From Tetranychus cinnabarinus (taxonomy: Eukaryota > Arthropoda > Arachnida > Trombidiformes > Tetranychidae): a stretch of 64,000 nt of DNA. The notes beneath the pieces are model-generated. The model worked only from the letters and a program-made list of their open reading frames with translations, ran no database searches and was not told the origin of the DNA. The stretch is taken from contig WHVY01000001.1 of assembly GCA_022266195.1 (NCBI GenBank), positions 13,268,001 through 13,332,000 on the forward strand, written 5' to 3'. The position numbers and the translations under genes are program-made. The stretch's first letter is position 1; every line of letters begins with the position of its first letter. Below, piece after piece: positions 24,372-34,484 of the stretch.

Positions 24372-24751
24372 TTAGTAGAGATGATCCACTCGGTAATCTC
24401 TATGTTTGTTTCTTTTCTTAATCGGAATCGTAGATACTAAACCAATAAATGGTTTACTTTCTTTTTGTTTAGGCTGTAGATATCCGTGATATTTAGGTCT
24501 TTTGCATCTACACAAACGGCAAATACAAATTAATAAGATGATGACAACGAGAGTACCAATGACGAAGTAAAGGTTGAATGGTTCCTTTGAAATTCGCCTT
24601 AGATGTGACATAACATCGACTGTAGTTAGATTAACAGAAACTGGTTTTAAATTGAAGTCATGGATTTCAGAGTCAAGCATAAGATTGATTTTGAGTGTTT
24701 CAAATGTATTAACCGTCATACGAAATGAGCTTACATCGTACGCTCTTTTAC
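24372..24751 (-). pseudogene. Truncated 3' end of element B Pol-Env ORF (unit 1)
   Basis: Duplicate of the last ~127 codons of the long ORF at 29895-34484, including the transmembrane segment and cytoplasmic tail. Cut off at the duplication junction, so it lacks any start and cannot be expressed as a glycoprotein. Confidence 0.9.
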
Positions 24752-25213
24752 CAATATTTTACTTGTTGATTTGCTGAAGACCTGAATTGACTGGAGAATT
24801 TCGGGCATTTATATATGAAAAATCATGGTTAATTAGTAGGTTATTTCTTCTCTTTGTTTGAACAATTATGATGATTTATCCTTGATCTTCCTTATTCAAA
24901 GTCTTATCTAGTTATTCTTAATGAATTCACTTTTCCTTAATTGAATTTAAGGTCACCTACGCATCATTGAAGGCTAAAGATTTAACACAGTAACTGAATT
25001 GTTGATCAAATCAATGAATATGATCAACTGATTTCCGATTTCTGAGGGCAAATTATTATTTATCTATGAATCAATGTATTTATTATAGTGAAGATGAAAT
25101 GCGGTTTGATCTGAAATGGTATAAAAGTTCGGTGGAATTGAGCTTAAATCATCAGTTACATTCATCTCATAATCATCTTAAGTTCATTATATTGTGCTCC
25201 ATTAGTCGACAGA

Positions 25214-25678
25214 ATGTTGCAAGTTTCATTAACCATCGAATAGATTTTTGGTGATGGAAAAATTACTTTTTCCCCTATGGAAAGTGAACCAATGTGGGAA
25301 TCGCTGTCGACTTTGCAAGAATATGTACAAAATTTCATTGTGGAGAACGCCCAATCAACGGAAATTTTGAATTTAAGCGGTTCTGTGGCTTCTTTGCAAA
25401 ACCAGATTGATCAACAAAATGCTGCTCCTAAGGTAATGGAAAATATGTTAGCGATAGCTAACTTTTTAATTATACAGTTGAATGAAGAATTAAATTAACT
25501 GAAAAATATTATACATAATCAATCTCTAATCTTTAACAAAGTTGTCGTTGATTCTCAAGGTGACACTTGGGTTCAAGTTGGAAAATTAATTTTGAATTCA
25601 ATAAAGTTTTACTTTCATGCAAACTTGTTATTATAACCGTTTTCGCGTTGAGCCAGAAATGGCTTTTTTATACTACTA
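25214..25678 (+). pseudogene. Degenerate copy of the unknown element's gene (unit 2)
   Basis: Duplicate of 19701-20165 with the same in-frame stops. Confidence 0.5.
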
Positions 25679-27414
25679 CCTTATGTTTTTTGTCGCATCA
25701 ATTTAACAATAAACCACAATTTGCAAAGAACAATGGTCAAAATTATTTATCAATAATTCATAAAATTGTCTGCAAAATTTTTTTATTTATTTTTAAAGTC
25801 TTATCAGATGCAAATCAGTCAGTATTCAAATCATAAAGTCCCTGAAAAGTAGAGGCATCACTTATATTTTGACTTTTGATTTCCAATTCTCCATTGAATG
25901 ATTATGTTGCTGGAGTAGATGGTCGTCGTGAAATCCGATATCTTCATCCATTGGGACTTGAAAACCTAAAAAAAATGTCGATAGCAAATAGTATATTAGG
26001 TGAGCGGCTTTTGCTTTATACTTACAACACTAAAAAAATCATTCTTTCACCCATGAAGGTAAATTTATACTGTTTTAGAAAGCTAAATCTGAGACTTTTT
26101 TCAACAATCTTGTATCTAGATGTTTCTTAGGGCTTTGGTAATTCAGATAAACAAGAAAAACGAAGCTTCTTGACATACTAGAAACGCTTGATGAAGAGGC
26201 ATTTGAATAAAGAAGATTACATTTAGAAGAAGCGAATTCTGATTCCACATACATTTGATTTTAAGAGGTTAACACAAACACAAACACAGAAACGTAAAAA
26301 CAAATTCATTATTCTTAAAAAACCTGAATGAGTTTGGTGGATGGGTTCGCTCGCTTTTTTGCAAGTTTGGAAGCTTGATGATTGAGAGCAATAATCCAAA
26401 TTCAAAGAAATTGAATTGGTTCATCTACGCTTTCATCAACACTGGCTGCACGAACAATTGACTGTATATGGGCAGCACCAGTGCCGATAAAATTGGTTTT
26501 CATGGTAAAAATGTTTTTTATGTTTAAAGATGATAATTAATAATTAAAATAACAATAACAATAATAATGTTGATGAAGATGAACAATTTTAGACAAATTG
26601 TGTATTTTTATTACTACTCTATATTTTTGGGTTTATGTTGGAGTATAATGAAAGTAGTATGTTGGTGTATATTGGGAAATTTTGAAAATGTTGACGTATT
26701 CTGAACTATGTTGAGGGATATGTTGGGGTATGTTGGAGTAGTAAGTCTTTCAGCCTATATATCACATGACTTTTTAGGGGGAGGGAGAGGGGAAGAGGAT
26801 AAGAAAGAATCATCTTCGCCTTCTGCATCTTTGCCTGCTTCATCATCATCATCATTCTTTTTATTTCATTTCCTTTTTTTCATCTTAATCTTTCTTCGTC
26901 TTTTTCACCTTTACCTACATCTTCTTCTTCTTTCTCTTTCATTCTCTTTAACTTCTTCGTCTTCATCATATTGTTTGAAACTTAATTGTAAAAGTCGTAA
27001 AACTTTTTGTCAAAAGCTATTATTTTAGAAATAACGAGCAGATATACAGTCTAAAAGAGGCTCCTCCTCATTCAGACTGTATATCATACTTACTACATGT
27101 TGGGTTATTTCGAAGTATCTTGAACTATAATGGGGTATGTTGGGGGATATGTTGGGGGATATGTTGGGGGATATGTTGGGGGATATGTTGGGGGATATGT
27201 TGGGGTACATGTAGATACACCCTATAGATAGGGGTAGCCTATAGATATTCTATGAATTTCGGATAATTACGTCTAATTTCACGTGCATCATCCGCAGAAA
27301 AAAATCTGTCAGTATAACTAGAGAAAATTAGTAAACAAAATAATAGAAGAAAATAAATCAAAACTGCCCAAGCATCTTAAGTTTAATAAAGGAATTATTA
27401 CGAATACGCGAATA
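25679..27414. other. Non-genic, low-complexity part of unit 2
   Basis: Same content as 20166-21880: Ser/Phe low-complexity tract at 26708-27028 and the 12-bp-stem hairpin near 27041-27085. No credible gene. Confidence 0.4.
27134..27211. repeat. 12-bp minisatellite, five full units (unit 2)
   Basis: Same tatgttggggga unit as 21621-21686 with one more copy. Confidence 0.9.
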
Positions 27415-28510
27415 AAGGTTTGTCATAAACTTAATGTGTGTTTGCATGTAGGTTGTCGGTGCACAGGTTTGTTGAAAACTACGAGATAAATGAAAGGTAG
27501 TTGTGAACTACCAGCCAATGTGTAAGTATGGCTGAATAACCCGATAATTCGCATTTTATCCATGGTGATTGTAAGTGCCTGAAAGATGCAACTCAAAATT
27601 TGCATAGTATAAGTGATACTGAAAACCTGATTTCACTGCTTATACTGAGATGGTTCGAGGCTAGTTAAAGGACTCTGCGCCCAATGTTTCTATCGTAATG
27701 TCAGAAAAGCATAATGGGTCCGCAATAACATGTTATGATAATGAAAGTTTTCAATTCGTGGGTAAAGCTTGTACAGAGCGCGACAATTTAGCTTGTTTGA
27801 AAGCCAAATGGAATACTTTGAAGTTGTGTATGTTTTGTGTCTATTCTTCATCGGAAAATACTATAGTATAAGGTTTCTGCTTGCAAAAGGCTCTCCAATC
27901 CATCTGTGCGTTTTTCAATAGTTTGCCTGAAAACGTGCTGAAGCTGTTTTTTGGCGATTTCAACGCTTATCACCCCAGTTGGTCAGATGAAGAGTGCAAA
28001 AATTCTTATAAGTGACAGAAAGGGGAACAATTATTATTGTTTCTAAATAGGTCAGAGATGCGGGTATTGGGTCCAAAAAACAAACTATGTCGTAGGCGGG
28101 AAGCGGACCGTTTGTGATTTAGTGTTTGGCTGTGAAGCCCTGTATCGCGGATTTACTTCTCGTGAAATATTAGCAATAAGGGTTCGGACCACATAATGAT
28201 GAGGGCAAAAATTGACCATGCAACAGTTTTAAAGTATTCATCTGTTAATACTTCGTATTATGGTCATAACCTGTCACGCTTTCGTTATGTGTTCAAGTGT
28301 TGGTTTGTGATGGATTGTGAAAAGACAGACACGGCTAGTGAAGGAAGTGACCCTGAGCGACACAACGCGAGACATAGTCACGATGAACAAGAAGACGTAC
28401 TCGGTGTATCGTCCTGTGTACGGTACCCTGACTCAGCTTATTGGAAAGCAACGTGCGAAGATGGAAAAAGAAAATTTGCATACTTTGCAAACTTACAATT
28501 TTGAATGATT
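27415..28510 (+). pseudogene. LINE ORF2 remnant, unit 2
   Basis: Duplicate of the 21890-22985 endonuclease remnant with the same stops. Confidence 0.7.
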
Positions 28511-29045
28511 AAATGAATTAATAAATTAATCCAAGTAAATCCATTTTAATTATCTCAAAAATGCCACCTACAGTGATCGAACACAACGGACTAAGGGTTA
28601 GTCGTAATTTAATTAGCAATAATTAACTATTACTGACGGTAGATAGGAGCAGAATATCAATTCGTGCTTCAAATTGCCGAGAAATCCCTCATTTAATCAG
28701 TGATTCAGTGGTTTACGATATTGAAAAAATATTTATTGAAGAGCACACTATTATTGCAAGGTATATCGAATATATTGCAATATTAAAATGGAGTCAATAT
28801 TTAGCAAAATTATCTAATATCGACAAAATATCGCTACTTTTACAAAGTTTTCATAGTAACAAGTTGAGATTCATGGTTAGCTTGATTTATTGAATGAAAT
28901 TTCTAGCAAGTTGATACAAAGAAGTTAAAGATCTAAAAATGAACAGAAAAAAACAACACTTTCATCTCACTTCCTAGAAGTTTGAATTTGGCCATTAATT
29001 AACATTTAATAGCAAAAGTTTAGCTAATTTGAATATTCGATATAT

Positions 29046-29553
29046 TGTAAGGATTGAGAAATTTTACTATTTCCAAGAATTGGTACCTCTAAATTTGAAT
29101 ATAAAATAAAGTTTGATCATAAAATAGTTCCCAGAAATCGGGATTAAAAGTTTACCAAGAATAAAAATAAGATGCCAATTTCAACCTTAGCAACTATGAT
29201 ATCCATGTATGTCAACTCTAGCCATTTAGACTGGGATAATTGTCTCCCTTACGTTTGCTTTGCTTATAATACTTCACTTCAGTCCTCGACTCGATTTTCT
29301 CCTTTTTTCCTCTTACACGGGTATGAAGCGACTTTACCTAGTGCAGTTAATGATGCTATCACTCTTGGTTGTGATAACGCTATCGAATATGCTGAATTAG
29401 TAAGCACTTTGTTAGAAGTTAAAAGAAAAATCGCTCAAACCAATATTGAAGATAGTCAGACCGCGAAAAAAGCTCGATATGACTCAAGGCATCGACCAGT
29501 TATTTACGAACCCGGTGACAGAGTCTTAGTTTACACTCCTCGATGGAAAGTAG
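29046..29553 (+). pseudogene. Element A LTR fragment and integrase end (unit 2)
   Basis: Duplicate of 23522-24029: 128-bp LTR fragment, then the integrase C-terminal region, ending in gtag (29550-29553). This is the original left side of the element B insertion site; the other gtag is at 37906-37909. Confidence 0.9.
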
Positions 29554-29845
29554 TGATCAAAAGAAGTGAAATGGTTCCATAAATAAGTTGTTTATTAAAT
29601 TTACCAAATACTTTTTCTGATATTGATTACAGTAAACCATTCATTTATATACCCTTTAAAAAGGGAGCAAGATTAGTTAAAAAAATTAAAACACCTTTTC
29701 CTTTGCGTCAATTCCATTGACGCAAATAATCAATCAAAAAGTCAACATATAATAATGTATCAATCAAAAAAAGTAAAACAATGTAATTATTGTGCGTCAT
29801 TAATTTATAACATAATTTGATTAGCAGATGCTATTGTTTTTTACA
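29554..29845 (-). repeat. 3' LTR of element B
   Basis: 292 bp, TGTA...ATCA on the minus strand; differs from the 5' LTR by one A near 29766. It contains the TATATAAATG box and the TTTGCGTCAAT/ATTGACGCAAA hairpin. Confidence 0.95.
29702..29726. promoter_or_regulatory. LTR hairpin with paired TGACGCAA motifs
   Basis: TTTGCGTCAAT and ATTGACGCAAA form a perfect 11-bp inverted repeat with a 3-nt spacer. A further half-motif (GTGCGTCAT) lies about 80 bp away in the same LTR. TGACGCAA resembles ATF/C-EBP-type bZIP sites. The same structure is at 24178-24202 and 37761-37785. It lies beyond the TATA box on the 5' side of the element B promoter (minus strand), so an enhancer role is plausible. Confidence 0.5.
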
Positions 29846-29894
29846 TCCCTCGGTCCAGCTTCAAAAGGTCCCTCTTTTGATCAATTTTCATGGA

Positions 29895-32800
29895 TTAGTA
29901 GAGATGATCCACTCGGTAATCTCTATGTTTGTTTCTTTTCTTAATCGGAATCGTAGATACTAAACCAATAAATGGTTTACTTTCTTTTTGTTTAGGCTGT
30001 AGATATCCGTGATATTTAGGTCTTTTGCATCTACACAAACGGCAAATACAAATTAATAAGATGATGACAACGAGAGTACCAATGACGAAGTAAAGGTTGA
30101 ATGGTTCCTTTGAAATTCGCCTTAGATGTGACATAACATCGACTGTAGTTAGATTAACAGAAACTGGTTTTAAATTGAAGTCATGGATTTCAGAGTCAAG
30201 CATAAGATTGATTTTGAGTGTTTCAAATGTATTAACCGTCATACGAAATGAGCTTACATCGTACGCTCTTTTACCAATTTTAAAGCTGACATTTCTTGCC
30301 AATCGAAAAGGATAAATAGGACATGTTTTTGTTATACCAAATACGGTTATATTTTCGTTAAAGCAGTAGATGTAAAGCTCTTCATTGGATATTTTGATTT
30401 GAACATCGACTTTTTTCAGTCTTTCCACACAATTTCCAGTTTCCCAGTAATCCTTTAAATCAATATTATCAGTTTGGAAACAGTCATCATCTGTTGGATT
30501 TAAAATCGTACTATCTGTATTTTCAACATCGTCTTTTTCAAAAGGACAAATCATTGAATCACGCCAGATCACATATTTGGGACCAACATAAGTTTTAGTA
30601 CAATAATGACTGCCGTTGAATTCATTCAACCGAAAAGGGTCTGCTTTGTAAATGGTTTTGTTTTTATCAATGACAGCAGATTCAAATGTTAACCTGAGTT
30701 TACGTGTTTCGAGATTAGATCCATCAAATTCACAAGCAAAATTTCTAGCTAAGTCGGATGGACAGGAATCTCCACATGGTAATTTCACATCAAAAAGTTT
30801 TAACAGAATTGGATTTAACTTTTTCTTATGAATATCAGGTTCAATCATTTCTAATTTTTGTTTGATTGCTGATAGTTCCATCATGGTTTTTGAAGTAGTC
30901 AAAATACTCAATGGTGAATACTTAAAATATTGGTTGACTCTCTGTCTCATGTTTCTCATTTCTCTTGCAATGTTTTGCTGATTTTCAGTTAGATTTTTCA
31001 GAGCTTCACCAATGATTTTATCATTTTTAAATTGATCATCTAATTTAACCCAAAGACTGTTAATTTCTTCGTCTTGTTGTATGTTGGAATAAAGATTGTA
31101 AGCAGGTAAAGCTTGACTTAGTACACCAACTATGGACGAAACACCAATGAATAGACCCAAGGCTAATAAAGGAAATGCTCTCTTCGTTCTTGGCTTACTT
31201 GGGCATAATTGTTTTAAAGTTTTATAAACCATATCTTCAGTAGTTTGCGTACAGACTTGGTTAGTGACTAATTGTAATTTGTTGAAGTCTGTAATCCAAT
31301 CGTCAGCAACGACAGCTGCTGTACAAGTCGGACATGTTTGACATACAGGACAACGTGATTCGGGACAAACTGAAACTGCTGCAGGACAGTTCCTTTCAGG
31401 ACATGTTTTGCATACAGGACAATTGCATGGTGTGGAAAGATTCACTGCAGGGCACGTTACCGGTGGACAATTACACGGACTGTCATCAACTCTACAATCA
31501 TTGATGTTACATGTTTTCCCTCGATCTTCACCATGAAGAACCGTGAATTTAGTTATTTTAGTTGTCCTACCTTGAGCTACAAGATCATTACTTTCAGGAT
31601 CTATAAAGTAACAAAGATCATCCGTCTGTTTATCTGTAGGACTGCAAGAAAGAATGTCATTAGTTGTCTCTCTTTTGCTTCTTGTTATAATTGGACAAGG
31701 AGATTTCATCGCAATCAAAATATTATGGTTAATTTGCCCAAGGATGATTGGTTTATCACTGGTTCTCCAAGTAATAAATGGTGCTTTAGTGAAGGCATTC
31801 AAAGTTGGTAAAATACTCAAAATTACCATAAAACATACAAGGTTATTAACAGAAGAGGTTGAGGGTTTTTGTTGCTTAGTTTGTTGATTCTTTTTGTTAT
31901 CTCGCGGATTACCAGAAATTTGCCTTTGGCGTCTTTTAGGTGTTGTTTGTTCAATTACCTCCACAGGTTCAAAATACTTTTTTAATCGGTTGATGTGAGC
32001 TCTCTTTAATTCACCTTTACCTCCAGGATTCTTTAAAACATAAGTGGTTTCACCTATTCGTTTTTCCACAATGTAAGGGCCTTTGAATAATGGAGAAAAT
32101 TTGGTTTCTCTAAAATCGTTTTTGAGAAGAACCGAATCACCCTTTTCGAAAACTTTAAAATCTTTATCTTGATCATGTTGAAATTTTTGACTCTCTTTAG
32201 CTATTTGAGCATGGTTCATGGCCATTTCTCGAATCGCTGGCCATTGTTCTTCGATGAAAGTAACATATTTATTTATAGACATAGGTGGTGTTTTTTGATT
32301 ATTTCTTTCAACAGCAACATCAATCGGAAGTTTAGGTTCTCGACCATACAACAAGTAAAATGGTGATGCTTTAGTACTTGTGTTATTAGAAGTGTTGTAA
32401 GCAAACGTTATCATAGGCAAGATAATGTGCCAATTTTCTTGATCTTTTACATAATGACTGATCATTTTACATAAGGTTTGGTTTGTTTTTTCAACAAGAC
32501 CATTTGTTTGGGGATGGTAAGGAGAGGAGAGGAAATGTTCAGTTTTAAAGAAGAAATTTACCTCTTTAATTAGTTTAGAGATGAAATTTCTTCCTTGATC
32601 ACTGATAATGATTTTGGGACAACCATGTTGGGACATAATTTTTTCAATTAGGAATTTAGCAACTGTTGTGGATTTTTGATCACTCGTTGCGCGTGTTTCA
32701 GCCCAGCATGTGAAATAATCAGTTGCAACAATTATGTATTGTTTTCCCTTCGAAATGGGTAAAGGACCAACTAGATCAATTCCTAATTTTTCGAAAGGAT

Positions 32801-34484
32801 GGGAAGTAGTTATTGATTGGAGAGGAGCTTCTAATTTAGCTGGTCCTTTCTTATTGGTTTGACAAATCGCACATCTTTTAACGTAGTCATTAATGTGAGT
32901 TGTCATTTTTGGCCAATAATATTTTGACGTTATTCTTTCATAAGTTTTCTGAAAACCTGAATGACCTGAAAGGATATCGTCGTGATGTGCTCTGATTATG
33001 TCTTGTCTACATTTTTGAGGAACAACTATGTTCCAACTTGTTTCGTAAGGTCTTTTAACGATTCGATAAACAATCCCTTCCTCAATTTTGTAACGATTTA
33101 ATTTGCTTTGAGTTCTCAAAGGCTTTAATGCTTTGTTTTCGATTTCACACTTTAAACTCCTAATGTACGGATCATTTTCTTGTTCGAGTCTCATTTGATT
33201 ATCAAATTTTACATTTTGCATGGTTAGGAAAGCAAACAATCTTTCATCATCATCTATTTCTATTTCTGCGTTATCTTCAATATTTGGATAGCGAGATAAG
33301 GCATCACAATCTTTGTGATGTTTTCCTGATTTGTAGATAATTTTGAAAGTGAATTCTTGTAAAAGTAAAGAGTATCTTAATAATCTAGGTGGAAGATTTT
33401 TCTTAGTTTTTAGAAAACAGAGACTACAGTGATCCGTAATGATTTCAAATTCAATCCCTTCAAGATAAGGTCTAAACTTATCTATTGCATAAACTATCGC
33501 ACAACATTCTTTATCACTAATAGCGTAATTCAATTCTGGTCCTCGAAGAAGTCGACTCGCAAACGCCACTGGTTTCCATTGTTTATCGTGTTCCTGTAAA
33601 ATAATTGCACCAACACCATAATGACAAGCATCACAGCGTAGTTGGGTTAGTAATTCAGGGTCATAATGAACCAACAAAGGTGGATTGATCATTTTATCCC
33701 GTAAAGTTTCAAATGCTGTTTGTTGTTCTTCCCCCCATTGAAAACCGATATTTTTCTTAGTTAAAGCAGTCAAAGGTCTGGCAAGAAGGGCAAATCCATT
33801 AATAAATTTTCTGAAGTAAGAACAGAGTGCTACAAAAGCTCTAACATCTGTTAAATTCAATGGAACTGGATAATTCTTGATTGCTTTCAATTTATTTTCA
33901 TCAGGAAATTGTCCTTCTCTTGTTACCATATGACCTAGATAAAGTATCTGAGAACGTCCGAAGAAACATTTCGAAGGCTTGAGAGTCAAATTGGCTTTTC
34001 GTAATCTTTCAAAAACGATTTTTAAGTGTTCTAAATGTTCCTCAAAGTTTTTAGAGAAAACAATAACATCATCAATATAAACTAGTACAAATTTATATTT
34101 TAATCCAGAAATGACTCTATCCATAAGCCTTTGAAAAGTTGCTGGTGCACAAGAAAGTCCAAATGGCATAACTACGAATTCAAAAAGACCGTTTTGCGTG
34201 ATAAAAGCAGTTTTTTCTTGATCACTAGGATCCATAGCTATTTGATAATAACCACTCTTGAGATCCAAAAGACTGAAGTATTTTGAACCTTGCAAGCAAT
34301 CTAGTGCTAATTGAATGTCTGGCAAAGGATAAACATCCTTTTTTGTGAGTTCGTTTAGTTTTCGATAGTCAACACAAAATCTTTTATCTCCTGTTTTTTT
34401 ATCAACAATTACAATTGGTGAAGCCCAAGGTGAACTAGATTCAATAACGAAACCATCTTTGATTAATTCATGGTATCTGCTAAT
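29895..34484 (-). CDS. Element B Pol-Env fused ORF (RT, RNase H, integrase, Env-like)
   Basis: One uninterrupted frame of about 1,529 codons with no internal stop between Pol and Env. Counting from the leucine-region residue at 34325: RT active site YIDD at 83-86; RNase H with DACHYGVGA near 232-240 and TDHCSL near 298; integrase zinc finger (H447/H455, C485/C488); catalytic D517, D576, E612 (D-D-35-E); GPY/F box FKGPY near 747-751. A hydrophobic signal-like segment at 829-845 follows, then an Env-like region: cysteine-rich CxxC cluster at 950-1001, furin-like RTKR at 1046-1049, a hydrophobic fusion-peptide-like stretch at 1050-1070, a coiled region, a transmembrane segment at about 1411-1430 and a basic tail. 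No native ATG opens this frame; expression would need a -1 shift from the Gag-protease frame, or the junction is a lesion. Env family beyond this architecture is not resolved. Confidence 0.93.
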   Translation of the reverse strand: MSRYHELIKDGFVIESSSPWASPIVIVDKKTGDKRFCVDYRKLNELTKKDVYPLPDIQLALDCLQGSKYFSLLDLKSGYYQIAMDPSDQEKTAFITQNGLFEFVVMPFGLSCAPATFQRLMDRVISGLKYKFVLVYIDDVIVFSKNFEEHLEHLKIVFERLRKANLTLKPSKCFFGRSQILYLGHMVTREGQFPDENKLKAIKNYPVPLNLTDVRAFVALCSYFRKFINGFALLARPLTALTKKNIGFQWGEEQQTAFETLRDKMINPPLLVHYDPELLTQLRCDACHYGVGAIILQEHDKQWKPVAFASRLLRGPELNYAISDKECCAIVYAIDKFRPYLEGIEFEIITDHCSLCFLKTKKNLPPRLLRYSLLLQEFTFKIIYKSGKHHKDCDALSRYPNIEDNAEIEIDDDERLFAFLTMQNVKFDNQMRLEQENDPYIRSLKCEIENKALKPLRTQSKLNRYKIEEGIVYRIVKRPYETSWNIVVPQKCRQDIIRAHHDDILSGHSGFQKTYERITSKYYWPKMTTHINDYVKRCAICQTNKKGPAKLEAPLQSITTSHPFEKLGIDLVGPLPISKGKQYIIVATDYFTCWAETRATSDQKSTTVAKFLIEKIMSQHGCPKIIISDQGRNFISKLIKEVNFFFKTEHFLSSPYHPQTNGLVEKTNQTLCKMISHYVKDQENWHIILPMITFAYNTSNNTSTKASPFYLLYGREPKLPIDVAVERNNQKTPPMSINKYVTFIEEQWPAIREMAMNHAQIAKESQKFQHDQDKDFKVFEKGDSVLLKNDFRETKFSPLFKGPYIVEKRIGETTYVLKNPGGKGELKRAHINRLKKYFEPVEVIEQTTPKRRQRQISGNPRDNKKNQQTKQQKPSTSSVNNLVCFMVILSILPTLNAFTKAPFITWRTSDKPIILGQINHNILIAMKSPCPIITRSKRETTNDILSCSPTDKQTDDLCYFIDPESNDLVAQGRTTKITKFTVLHGEDRGKTCNINDCRVDDSPCNCPPVTCPAVNLSTPCNCPVCKTCPERNCPAAVSVCPESRCPVCQTCPTCTAAVVADDWITDFNKLQLVTNQVCTQTTEDMVYKTLKQLCPSKPRTKRAFPLLALGLFIGVSSIVGVLSQALPAYNLYSNIQQDEEINSLWVKLDDQFKNDKIIGEALKNLTENQQNIAREMRNMRQRVNQYFKYSPLSILTTSKTMMELSAIKQKLEMIEPDIHKKKLNPILLKLFDVKLPCGDSCPSDLARNFACEFDGSNLETRKLRLTFESAVIDKNKTIYKADPFRLNEFNGSHYCTKTYVGPKYVIWRDSMICPFEKDDVENTDSTILNPTDDDCFQTDNIDLKDYWETGNCVERLKKVDVQIKISNEELYIYCFNENITVFGITKTCPIYPFRLARNVSFKIGKRAYDVSSFRMTVNTFETLKINLMLDSEIHDFNLKPVSVNLTTVDVMSHLRRISKEPFNLYFVIGTLVVIILLICICRLCRCKRPKYHGYLQPKQKESKPFIGLVSTIPIKKRNKHRDYRVDHLY

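Larger units (their letters stand above)
19239..24751. repeat. Tandem segmental duplication, unit 1 (5,513 bp)
   Basis: Unit 1 of a direct tandem duplication; every feature recurs 5,513-5,525 bp downstream in unit 2 with near identity. Contents in order: degenerate copy of the unknown element, low-complexity DNA with a hairpin and 12-bp minisatellite, LINE remnant, element A LTR fragment and integrase end, element B 3' LTR, and the last part of B's env. The junction at 24752 joins B env sequence to 19239 with the shared bases caat, consistent with a microhomology-mediated event. Confidence 0.95.
24752..30274. repeat. Tandem segmental duplication, unit 2 (5,523 bp)
   Basis: Near-identical to unit 1. 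Differences seen: one extra 12-bp minisatellite unit, gatattctatg for gatactctatg near 27245, ataatgaaag for ataatggaag near 27740, and one A fewer in homopolymers near 28727 and 29766. At 30275 it continues into the rest of element B, showing that unit 2 retains the original junction while unit 1 was cut. Confidence 0.95.

Noticed and set aside
27025..27210. Minus-strand ORF with repeated NISP
   Set aside because: Translation of the 12-bp minisatellite, not a gene.
27134..27211. Possible CRISPR-like array of short repeats
   Set aside because: 12-bp contiguous units without spacers; it is a minisatellite in a eukaryotic genome.
31533..31887. Plus-strand ORFs within element B env
   Set aside because: Antisense shadows of the long Pol-Env frame.
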